Positions 1 to 5,910 of a stretch of 17,463 bases of DNA are shown here, piece by piece. Position 1 is the stretch's first letter; each line of letters opens with the position of its first letter. This DNA comes from DATFLL01 sp035267785 (GTDB lineage Bacteria > Pseudomonadota > Gammaproteobacteria > DATFLL01), in NCBI GenBank assembly GCA_035267785.1, contig DATFLL010000120.1, positions 1 through 17,463 of the forward strand, given 5' to 3'. Position numbers and translations under genes: made by a program. Under the pieces are notes generated by a model. The model was not told the DNA's origin. It saw only the letters and a list, made by a program, of their open reading frames with translations, and searched no databases.

Positions 1-1
1 T

Positions 2-619
2 CTGCAGCTGCAAAGCAAGCTCCTGCGGGTGCTGGAGACCGGCGCGATCCGGCGCCTGGGCGGTACGGATTACATTCCCGTGGACGTGCGCATCATCGCC
101 GCGACCCACCGCGACCTGCCATCGATGGTCGAGGCAGGGCAGTTCCGACACGACCTGTACTATCGCCTCTCGGCCTTCCCGATTGAGGTGCCTACCCTTC
201 GCGAACGTAAGGACGACATCCCGGCCCTGGCCGAGTATTTTCTCTCCCACCTGCCCGACGGCGAGCGCCAGATCCCGCTCTCACCCAGCGTGACGGAAAG
301 ACTGTTGGACTATGAGTATCCGGGCAACGTGCGCGAGCTTGGCAACATTATCGAGCGGGCGGCCATTCTCGCCGGCGACGGCGTCATCGAACCGGAACAC
401 GTCCGGCTGAAGGATACGCCGCGCAGCGCGGCCAAGCAGACAACCCGTGACGAGGAGCCCCCCCACCCGGTCGGGCCGACGCACCGGCGACAGCGCCACA
501 GCGACGAAGAAGTGCTACGGGTATTGACGCAATGCGACGGGCACCGCCTGGCGGCGGCGCAGCGCCTCGGCATGAGCGAGCGGACGCTGTATCGGCGCCT
601 GCAGCGCATGCGCGGCTGA
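2..619 (+). CDS. Sigma-54-dependent transcriptional activator, C-terminal part (cut by window start)
   Basis: This is the C-terminal part of an NtrC-family bacterial enhancer-binding protein, an AAA+ ATPase that remodels RNA polymerase-sigma54. The reading frame is open from base 2, so the N-terminal sensor or receiver domain, Walker A and GAFTGA loop lie outside the window. Visible are the conserved RRLGG stretch, the sensor I segment VDVRIIAATHRDL, the arginine-finger segment FRHDLYYRLSAFPIEVPTLR and the sensor II motif YPGNVREL. A roughly 45-residue linker leads to a Fis-type helix-turn-helix at the C-terminus (CDGHRLAAAQRLGMSERTLYRRL). It ends in TGA at 617-619. Its targets cannot be told from this window. 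The family assignment is firm; the subfamily (response regulator or other sensor type) is not determinable. Confidence 0.95.
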   Translation: MQLQSKLLRVLETGAIRRLGGTDYIPVDVRIIAATHRDLPSMVEAGQFRHDLYYRLSAFPIEVPTLRERKDDIPALAEYFLSHLPDGERQIPLSPSVTERLLDYEYPGNVRELGNIIERAAILAGDGVIEPEHVRLKDTPRSAAKQTTRDEEPPHPVGPTHRRQRHSDEEVLRVLTQCDGHRLAAAQRLGMSERTLYRRLQRMRG

Positions 620-847
620 GTGCCGACTCGGCTCGGCACCGATTGCCGCGGCGCCCTGGCCGAGTGGTGAAAAACGCTGCGAACCTGAATAGCTCCCCGA
701 TTGAATCAGGGGGCGACTGCAGGGCCCCTTCGGGATCCGGTCATGCCGCGACCCTCTCCAGTCAATGGAGACATATCAAAAATAGATACACAAAGGGGCG
801 ACAGTCCGGAGCGACGAGCCCGCGCAGCGTTTTTTTTCAACCGCCTG

Positions 848-1486
848 TTAAGCGACCATGGACTGGCGGGGCGTGTTGCGACAACGCAGCACCTTCCAAT
901 ACCCGAACAGGTTCACGCTGCGCGAATCCACGACATCGAGCTCGGTCTGGGCGACCAGCGCCTCGAGGTCCATGTCGGTTCGAAACCCGGCAAACGCCGA
1001 CAAGGGCGAGAGCAAACGCTCCGAGCGTTCGAGCAAGGGATGTTCGGAGCGGAAGTGGTTGACGATATAGATATCGCCGTCGGGCTTGCAGACGCGGCGC
1101 ATCTCGTCGATCAGGCGCGCCGGGTCCGGCACGACAGAGACGACGTACATCGCGACCACCTTATCGAAGCTGTTGTCGGGAAACTGCATCTGCTCGGCGT
1201 CCATTTCGAGTACCGCCTCGACGTTTTTCAGGCCGTGGCGCTCGACCCGACGGGCGGCCTTGGCAAGCATTTCGCGGGAAATATCGATGCCGCTGACCTG
1301 AACGAAATCGGGATACAACGGAAGGGACAGCCCGGTGCCCACGCCGACCTCCAGCACGCGCATGCCCGGCTTGCAGTCCAGCGCCTCGACGACCTGCTTG
1401 CGCCCGGGATGAAAGACCGGTCCGAACACAAAATCGTAGATGTGCGCGTATCGCCGATAGGCGCTCTTGACTGCGTCGATATTCAT
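848..1486 (-). CDS. Class I SAM-dependent methyltransferase, PmtA/UbiE-like
   Basis: This predicted soluble protein of 212 residues has a class I methyltransferase fold. Motif I is VLEVGVGTGLSLPLY (about residues 44-58), an acidic residue follows at the end of strand 2 (GIDIS, D68), and further motifs are MDAEQMQFPDNSFD and a late VCKPDGDIYIVNHF. The overall sequence resembles bacterial phosphatidylethanolamine N-methyltransferases of the PmtA type and UbiE-like enzymes, so a lipid or quinone substrate is plausible but inferred. The start at 1486 is chosen because GGGAGGG lies 5 bases upstream of this ATG; an upstream in-frame start at 1519 has no such site and would add a basic stretch of 11 residues. 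The gene converges on the sigma-54 activator and stands alone. An adenine run immediately follows its stop codon. Confidence 0.85.
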   Translation of the reverse strand: MNIDAVKSAYRRYAHIYDFVFGPVFHPGRKQVVEALDCKPGMRVLEVGVGTGLSLPLYPDFVQVSGIDISREMLAKAARRVERHGLKNVEAVLEMDAEQMQFPDNSFDKVVAMYVVSVVPDPARLIDEMRRVCKPDGDIYIVNHFRSEHPLLERSERLLSPLSAFAGFRTDMDLEALVAQTELDVVDSRSVNLFGYWKVLRCRNTPRQSMVA

Positions 1487-1562
1487 TCTTGCCCTCCCAA
1501 GCCGGGCGCCGCGTTGCACGGCAGCATTAGTTCGAATCTCGGTGATGCCCTACCATAGCGCG

Positions 1563-1601
1563 ACAGAACGGCGACCGCCAGGGGGTCAACGCCCGTTCTG
1601 T
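1563..1601. repeat. 9-bp perfect inverted repeat, possible operator or terminator stem
   Basis: The arms are ACAGAACGG and CCGTTCTGT, with a 21-base loop. No T-run follows on either side, so an intrinsic terminator is unlikely. The position 77 bp upstream of the methyltransferase start and about 115 bp before the glycosyltransferase -35 box would suit a regulator site, but the long spacer is unusual for a dimeric operator. Confidence 0.4.
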
Positions 1602-1716
1602 GAATCGGCCCACGCACCCCGCCCGGTTTCCCATCGTCGCCCCCTCGGTCCTAAGCGGTTTTAGCGCCCCGCCGTAGTCTCCTCGAGTCGGTCCCCGTGC
1701 ACAGGCCAAACCACCC

Positions 1717-1747
1717 CTGACATCGAGCGGGGCGCCGAGGGTATAAT
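1717..1747 (+). promoter_or_regulatory. Sigma-70-like promoter for the ArnT-like gene
   Basis: A CTGACA -35 box (1717-1722, 5 of 6 consensus bases) is followed 19 bases later by a perfect TATAAT -10 box (1742-1747). The spacer is 2 bases longer than ideal. Transcription would begin near 1754, giving a 5' leader of about 73 bases before the ATG at 1827. It is the best sigma-70 match seen in this intergenic region. Confidence 0.6.
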
Positions 1748-1826
1748 CGGCCTTTCGAACGCCGCCCGTCTTACGCCTCACGGACGACCGGCCCGCTTAT
1801 CCGCACCACTACTGGGATTCGTTTCG

Positions 1827-3446
1827 ATGTCCACCCCCGTCTCTCACTCAGACGCCTCTGCCGACCCATACCGTGCGGGCACCTGGCGCCCGCTGCTCAC
1901 CCTGCTGGGATTGTTCGCCGCGCTCTACTGCATCAACCTGCTCATCCCCCGCGACTTGTGGATACAGGATGAGGCACGTTACGGCGAGGTCGTGCGCGAG
2001 ATGCTGACCACCGGCCAATGGTTGATCCCGCATCTCAATGGACATTTCTATCCGGACAAGCCGGCACTTTACTTTTGGCTCGTAGCCGCCGTGGGCGGCG
2101 TCGTCGGACAGGGCATACTGGCGTTTCGCCTGGTCACCCTGTTGTCGACTCTGGCAGCGGTCTATGGCGTGTGGCTGGTCGGGCGTCGCCTGACGGACCG
2201 CGTCGGCGCCTGGTGGTCGGCGGCTATCTTCGCGAGCACGTTTCTGACTTTGTTCGTAGGTCAAATGGCGCGCATGGACATGCTGCTCACGGCGAGCGTC
2301 GCATTTGCGTGGTATGCGCTGCTGGCCTATTGGCAAGGCGGTCGGCCTCGGGCATTGGTCGGATTCTGGGGCCTGGCCATCCTCGGCGTTGCCATCAAGG
2401 GCCCCATCGCCCTGTTGTTCTCCGTCCTGCCCGCACTGGCATGGAGCGCGCACGAAGGCGGCTGGCACGGTCTGCGCCGCCTGCGCCCGCTACTGGGCCT
2501 GGGAGCCTTCATCGCCGTCATCGCCGCCTGGATCGGAATCATCATCATGCGCGGCGAAGGCCACTATTTATGGGAGATTTGGCACGATCAGCTCGTCGGC
2601 CGGGCCGTCAACTCATGGAGCCACCGTGAGCCGATCTATTTCTACGTTGTGCTCGCCCCCCTGCTCCTGATGCCCTGGACGGGCCTGGTCGTACGGGGCG
2701 GATATCGCCTTTGGCGCGAACGCCCGGACCTCTGGAAGGCCGTTGCCTGGTTCGCGCTGCTGCCGCTGGCGGCCGTCTCCCTGGTATCCGGCAAGCTGTT
2801 CATCTACATCGAGCCGCTCTTCCCCGCCCTTTGCATCGCCGCGGGCGTCGCCGCGGCCCGCTTATGGCGGGAACCGCGCCCCTCGTTCTGGATCAGCCTC
2901 CCGCCCGTTGTCTTCCTGGGCGCCGCGGTCGCCGCCGTGCTCTGGGCCAACCGCTCGCTCCTCGACGGTGCGCAGGCCGGGCAATTACTGGCGGGCGCGC
3001 TGGCGCTGCTGACCGTGGTCGGGCTGGGGCTCGCCTTCGTCAACGGGCGCCGCTGGCTGCTCGGCTGGAGCGCGATCTCGGTCGGTATCTCCGTCTGCGT
3101 ATTCGGCGTATTGATCTATCTGCTCAACCCGCTCTATTCGGGGCGTGCCATCGGCGAGGCCATCGCCCGATTGGCGCCGGCGACCCGGCCGGTCGGCGTG
3201 GTCAACACCACCCGAGGGATCCTCAATTATTACGCCGGCCGCAAGATGACCGAGCTCGAGATCGCCCAGGCGCCGGCTTGGTGGAACGCCCATCCCGATG
3301 CCCTGATGATCGTCAAGAGCGAGGATCTCGCCCGTATCCTGACGATGGCGCGGCGCCGCCTCCCCTGTCGGACCGACGAAACCTACAGCGTCGAGCTCAA
3401 ACAATACCACTTGCTAATGGATTGCCCTGCCAAAGGGGTTCGCTGA
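1827..3446 (+). CDS. ArnT-like GT-C family membrane glycosyltransferase (PMT superfamily)
   Basis: This 539-residue polytopic membrane protein is related to the ArnT/protein mannosyltransferase (GT39/GT83) superfamily, which transfers sugars from polyprenyl phosphate donors on the periplasmic face. The first transmembrane helix (about residues 22-40) is followed by the hallmark periplasmic loop with DEARYGEVVREML (D48, E49) and then PHLNG...YPDKPALYFW (D77, K78). These match the metal- and donor-binding loop of ArnT, which has DE(T/A)RY and FEKP, so E is replaced by D here. About a dozen hydrophobic segments follow, then a periplasmic C-terminal domain of roughly 100 residues. Related genes modify lipid A with aminoarabinose or other sugars, but no arn genes are nearby, so acceptor and sugar are unknown. 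It has its own promoter upstream and ends 22 bp before the convergent tatD stop. Confidence 0.88.
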   Translation: MSTPVSHSDASADPYRAGTWRPLLTLLGLFAALYCINLLIPRDLWIQDEARYGEVVREMLTTGQWLIPHLNGHFYPDKPALYFWLVAAVGGVVGQGILAFRLVTLLSTLAAVYGVWLVGRRLTDRVGAWWSAAIFASTFLTLFVGQMARMDMLLTASVAFAWYALLAYWQGGRPRALVGFWGLAILGVAIKGPIALLFSVLPALAWSAHEGGWHGLRRLRPLLGLGAFIAVIAAWIGIIIMRGEGHYLWEIWHDQLVGRAVNSWSHREPIYFYVVLAPLLLMPWTGLVVRGGYRLWRERPDLWKAVAWFALLPLAAVSLVSGKLFIYIEPLFPALCIAAGVAAARLWREPRPSFWISLPPVVFLGAAVAAVLWANRSLLDGAQAGQLLAGALALLTVVGLGLAFVNGRRWLLGWSAISVGISVCVFGVLIYLLNPLYSGRAIGEAIARLAPATRPVGVVNTTRGILNYYAGRKMTELEIAQAPAWWNAHPDALMIVKSEDLARILTMARRRLPCRTDETYSVELKQYHLLMDCPAKGVR

Positions 3447-3468
3447 TCGTTTCACCAACCGCAGCGCT

Positions 3469-4275
3469 CTAACGCGGCGGCGTTTCACTACCGGGTAGTG
3501 CGAAGAAACGAGACGCGGTGCCCGTCGTGGCCGCCGCCAGGGTGTGCTCGGACTGACCGCGCCGCCGGGCGACGGCACGACAGATATGCGGCAGAAACAT
3601 CGGTTCGTTGCGCCGCGACTTGGGCGGCGTGGGGAGGTCTCTCGGCAGCAGATAGGGCGCGTCGGTCTCCAGCATGAGGCGCTCATCGGGAATGTGCTCG
3701 ACCGCCTCACGCAGCGCCTGACCGCGACGCTCGTCGCAGACCCATCCCGTAACGCCGATGTGAAGATCGAGGTCCAGGTACGCGGCGACTTCCTCGGTTC
3801 CGCCGGTAAAACAGTGGGCAACGGCATCGACCAGACCGGCGCGGTAACGCGACAGGATGGCCAGGAACCGCTCATGCGCATCGCGTTGATGCAGGAAGAC
3901 CGGCAGCTTCAAGGCGACCGCCAGCTCCAACTGGGCCTCGAAGCACCTTTCCTGATCGGACCGCGGCGAAAAATCGCGATTGAAGTCCAGCCCGCACTCA
4001 CCCAGCGCTACCACACTCGGCTCGCTCGCCAGTTCGGCGAGGGTATTCAACGCGGGTTCGGAGTAATCCGAGGCATGGTGCGGGTGGATGCCCGCGGTCG
4101 CGAACAGCACCCCGGGCTGCGCTGCTGCCAGCGCGGCCGCCTCTCGGCTGTGGTCCACGTCGGTGCCGGTAATGACCAGCACGTCCACGCCTGCCTCCCG
4201 GGCACGCGAGACGACCGCATCGCGGTCGGCGTCAAAGGCACGGGCGGTGAGATTGACTCCAATATCGATCAGCAT
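3469..4275 (-). CDS. tatD: TatD family metal-dependent hydrolase / 3'-5' exonuclease
   Basis: This predicted cytoplasmic amidohydrolase-fold nuclease has 268 residues, close to the usual length of about 260. It starts MLIDIGVNLT, so it lacks the HxH of the related YcfH/YabD group and matches TatD itself. Conserved metal or catalytic positions are GIHPHH (H64), LGECGLDFNRDFS (E93), VFLHQRDAHERF (H129), AHCFTG (H154) and LETDAPYLLPRDL (D205), followed by the typical SRRNEP...LPHI segment. TatD enzymes degrade single-stranded DNA or RNA ends and are linked to DNA repair or apoptosis-like DNA breakdown. In Escherichia coli the gene follows tatABC; no tat genes are seen here. The ATG at 4275 is preceded by GGGAG. 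The open frame continues upstream to 4959, but that part overlaps the next gene and has no homology, so it is excluded. Confidence 0.95.
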   Translation of the reverse strand: MLIDIGVNLTARAFDADRDAVVSRAREAGVDVLVITGTDVDHSREAAALAAAQPGVLFATAGIHPHHASDYSEPALNTLAELASEPSVVALGECGLDFNRDFSPRSDQERCFEAQLELAVALKLPVFLHQRDAHERFLAILSRYRAGLVDAVAHCFTGGTEEVAAYLDLDLHIGVTGWVCDERRGQALREAVEHIPDERLMLETDAPYLLPRDLPTPPKSRRNEPMFLPHICRAVARRRGQSEHTLAAATTGTASRFFALPGSETPPR

Positions 4276-4367
4276 GGCGGCTCCCGGTTGCAACGCGACG
4301 CAGGATAACAAGCCCGCACAAGGCGCGCATCCTGTGCGCAGTACCCACGACTCGGCGGCGGCCAGGT

Positions 4368-5150
4368 TCAGGCCATTCTGGACAGGCGATATTGTCGCAG
4401 CAGGATGTAGCCGCCCCAGACAAAGGCGCCCAGCATGAGCACCACGCCGAGACCGTCGGTCAGTGCCGCGAGGGTGTGGTCGGCCTGCAGCAGGCCGAGC
4501 GAAGAGAGTATGTTGTGCCAGTCGTGCATACCGGGCCGATCGCGGCCCGTCCCGCCGCCCAGGAGTATCAGCCGCATGGCGCGGGCATCGTTGATGTAAG
4601 GCGCCAGGTCCATCAGGCTCTGCGCCAGCCACCAAAGACCGATTGAGGCCCCGAAGGGGTCGCGATTCTTCACCAGCAGCGCCAGCATGACAATCAACGG
4701 CATCAGCAGCTGTCCGAGGCTGCCGCCGAGGACCATCACAAAATGGCCGAACAGGCGAAACACCACGTGACCGGCTTCGTGAAACACCAAGTCGATCCGA
4801 TGCATGAAGGAGCTGCCGATCTCGTTGCTCTGATAGTCCATGAGGATGAATGACCACCCCCACAGAAAGAACACGACGTAGATTGCCACATAGGCATATA
4901 AGCGGGACGAGGACATCTCCGGGTCGACGAACACGGCCCGCTCGCGCAGCCCGACCCACAGGTCCTTGAGTCGGGAAGTCCCGGACTCGTCACTGTCCAG
5001 GCGTTCCTCGACCGCGGGGCGCGCGGCGGCGAAGCGGCGCTTCATCCATTTGGAAAACACCAGACCGCAGCGCGGACACACGTCCGGGTCGCCGCCCTCG
5101 CCGGCCTGGCGCTCGTAGCCGCACTCGGGGCATTTGCTGTAGGTGACCAT
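4368..5150 (-). CDS. Membrane protein with N-terminal zinc ribbon and HEAGH metalloprotease-like motif
   Basis: This 260-residue protein begins with a compact zinc ribbon, CPEC (C7, C10) and CPRCG (C25, C28). A charged linker of about 50 residues follows, and then a membrane part with hydrophobic segments near 84-103, 131-160, 168-187 and 232-252. HEAGH (H124-H128) sits at the start of the second hydrophobic stretch and fits the HExxH zinc site of intramembrane or membrane-associated metallopeptidases such as the M50 group. D181 in MDLAPY, two helices later, could be the third ligand, and HDWHN (209-213) is another polar cluster in the C-terminal half. I do not recognise the family, and peptidase activity is inferred from the motif alone. 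The ATG at 5150 has a weak ribosome site. tatD follows 92 bases downstream on the same strand and may be cotranscribed. Confidence 0.8.
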   Translation of the reverse strand: MVTYSKCPECGYERQAGEGGDPDVCPRCGLVFSKWMKRRFAAARPAVEERLDSDESGTSRLKDLWVGLRERAVFVDPEMSSSRLYAYVAIYVVFFLWGWSFILMDYQSNEIGSSFMHRIDLVFHEAGHVVFRLFGHFVMVLGGSLGQLLMPLIVMLALLVKNRDPFGASIGLWWLAQSLMDLAPYINDARAMRLILLGGGTGRDRPGMHDWHNILSSLGLLQADHTLAALTDGLGVVLMLGAFVWGGYILLRQYRLSRMA

Positions 5151-5207
5151 AAGGTGACTATAACGTCCGCGCTGGCCATATTCGAGTCGGTCGAGACCAG
5201 GGCGTGG

Positions 5208-5275
5208 ACGTGAGGTGTGAGGAGTCAGGAGTGAGGCGATAAGAGAAGCCTCGCCTCACACCTCACCCCTCACGT
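5208..5275. repeat. Large imperfect inverted repeat of GTGAGG words
   Basis: The outer arms ACGTGAGG (5208-5215) and CCTCACGT (5268-5275) pair perfectly. The inner arms GTGAGGCGA (5231-5239) and TCGCCTCAC (5251-5259) form a 9-bp stem around an 11-base loop. The asymmetric material between outer and inner stems consists of more GTGAGG-like words. There is no T-run on either side. It lies about 57 bp upstream of the leftward membrane protein gene. Confidence 0.75.
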
Positions 5276-5315
5276 GATCTTTCTGGCAACTGCCGACTGA
5301 CAGCTGCCAACTCGA

Positions 5316-5694
5316 TCCGAAGGACCGACGCCTGCCGGCGCCAGTTTCGAGTAACGAGGTTCGACTCGCGAGGATTGGGAGCGAGTGCGTCGCCGTGCCG
5401 TCCTCGACACTCGATACTCGCCGCTCGTCACTGAACGGTCCGAAGGACCAGCGCCTGCCGGCGCCAGTTCCGAGTAACGAGTTTCGAGTAACGCGAATGG
5501 GAGCGGATACGTCGACGTGTCGCCCTCGACACTCGTTACTCGCCGCTCGTAACTGAACGGTCCGCAGGACCAGCGCCTGCCGGCGCCAGTTCCGAGTAAC
5601 GAGTTTCGAGGAACGCGAATGGGAGCGGATACGTCAACGTGTCGCCCTCGACACTCGTTACTCGCCGCTCGTCACTGAACGGTCCGCAGGACCG
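5316..5694. repeat. Tandem repeat, 122-bp unit, three copies plus a partial fourth
   Basis: The units start at 5316, 5439, 5561 and 5683, giving periods of 123, 122 and 122 bases. Copies 2 and 3 differ at only a handful of positions; copy 1 is clearly more diverged. Each unit opens with a mini-hairpin (GGTCC, GAA or GCA, GGACC), followed by GCGCC-TGCC-GGCGC (the first arm is partly lost in copy 1). An 11-bp inverted repeat then follows, CGAGTAACGAG pairing with CTCGTTACTCG: 5471-5481 with 5532-5542 and 5593-5603 with 5654-5664 are perfect, while copy 1 (5348-5358 with 5410-5420) has one mismatch. There is no open frame worth naming through the array. Confidence 0.9.
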
Positions 5695-5703
5695 TTGGAG
5701 GAT

Positions 5704-5780
5704 TGGTGGCTACGGGTGGACTCGAACCACCGACTCCAGCATTATGAGTGCTGTGCTCTAACCGACTGAGCTACGTAGCC
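5704..5780 (-). tRNA. tRNA-Met (CAT anticodon, elongator type)
   Basis: On the minus strand the sequence starts GGCTACGTAGCTCAG and ends CGTAGCCACCA, with CCA encoded. The 7-bp acceptor stem GGCTACG/CGTAGCC is perfect. The anticodon stem CAGCA/TGCTG encloses the loop CTCATAA, so the anticodon is CAT. The T arm GGTGG-TTCGAGT-CCACC is intact. The body closely resembles Escherichia coli elongator tRNA-Met and has a normal first acceptor pair, so it is not an initiator. A CAT tRNA that is modified to read AUA (lysidine type) is the main alternative, but the acceptor and D arm favour Met. It is 77 nt including CCA. Confidence 0.95.
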
Positions 5781-5822
5781 AGGCGCGTTTCCGCATCGCG
5801 GGGGTGGCCCGCGAAGCCGCGC

Positions 5823-5851
5823 ATTTTCCCTGCTCCGGCCCACCTTGTCAA
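5823..5851 (-). promoter_or_regulatory. Promoter of the tRNA-Met gene
   Basis: On the minus strand a perfect TTGACA -35 box (5846-5851) is separated by 17 bases from GAAAAT (5823-5828), which matches 4 of 6 bases of the -10 consensus. A GC-rich discriminator (GCGCGGC) follows immediately, a hallmark of stringently controlled stable-RNA promoters. The tRNA would begin about 36 bases after the predicted start site. Confidence 0.7.
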
Positions 5852-5910
5852 GCCACCTACCCGGCGGCCCGTTGCGGCCACCGCCCTATACCTCCTTTTA
5901 CATCAACGCC

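Larger units (their letters stand above)
1487..1826. other. Divergent intergenic region between methyltransferase and glycosyltransferase genes
   Basis: This 340-bp stretch separates two divergently transcribed genes and holds no convincing coding frame. It contains a perfect 9-bp inverted repeat with arms at 1563-1571 (ACAGAACGG) and 1593-1601 (CCGTTCTGT), separated by 21 bases, and a sigma-70-like promoter pointing right at 1717-1747. No clear promoter for the leftward methyltransferase gene was seen. The upstream context of the rightward start has only a weak GGGA ribosome binding site. Confidence 0.6.
5151..5703. other. Repeat-rich intergenic region between tRNA-Met and the zinc-ribbon membrane protein gene
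   Basis: These 553 bases contain no plausible gene. From left to right they hold a gap of about 57 bp before the membrane protein gene, a large inverted repeat (5208-5275), a TGGCA...TGCCA inverted repeat around 5284-5309, and a three-copy 122-bp tandem array (5316-5682) with a 12-base start of a fourth copy. The last mini-hairpin ends 10 bp from the tRNA 3' end. The frequent words GAGTAACGAG and GTGAGG recur in both orientations. Confidence 0.85.

Noticed and set aside
812..837. T8 run at 830-837 as an intrinsic terminator for the sigma-54 activator gene
   Set aside because: The preceding GC-rich bases do not form a convincing stem next to the T-run. A 6-bp stem right after the stop (621-638) has no T-run, so neither was called.
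701..1558. Open plus-strand frame across the methyltransferase gene
   Set aside because: The opposite strand encodes a clear methyltransferase; this frame is its shadow.
3447..3484. AACGC-GGCG-GCGTT palindrome as a terminator between the ArnT-like gene and tatD
   Set aside because: The stem is only 5 bp, lies within the tatD end, and is followed by just three T residues.
4276..4959. Upstream extension of tatD that would give a 496-residue protein
   Set aside because: It overlaps the zinc-ribbon gene in another frame and lacks homology, while TatD itself starts with its usual N-terminus at 4275.
5316..5694. CRISPR array
   Set aside because: The 122-bp units are contiguous repeats without unique spacers, and no cas gene is present.
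5704..5780. tRNA-Met as an integration (attachment) site
   Set aside because: No integrase and no second copy of the tRNA 3' end were seen in the window.
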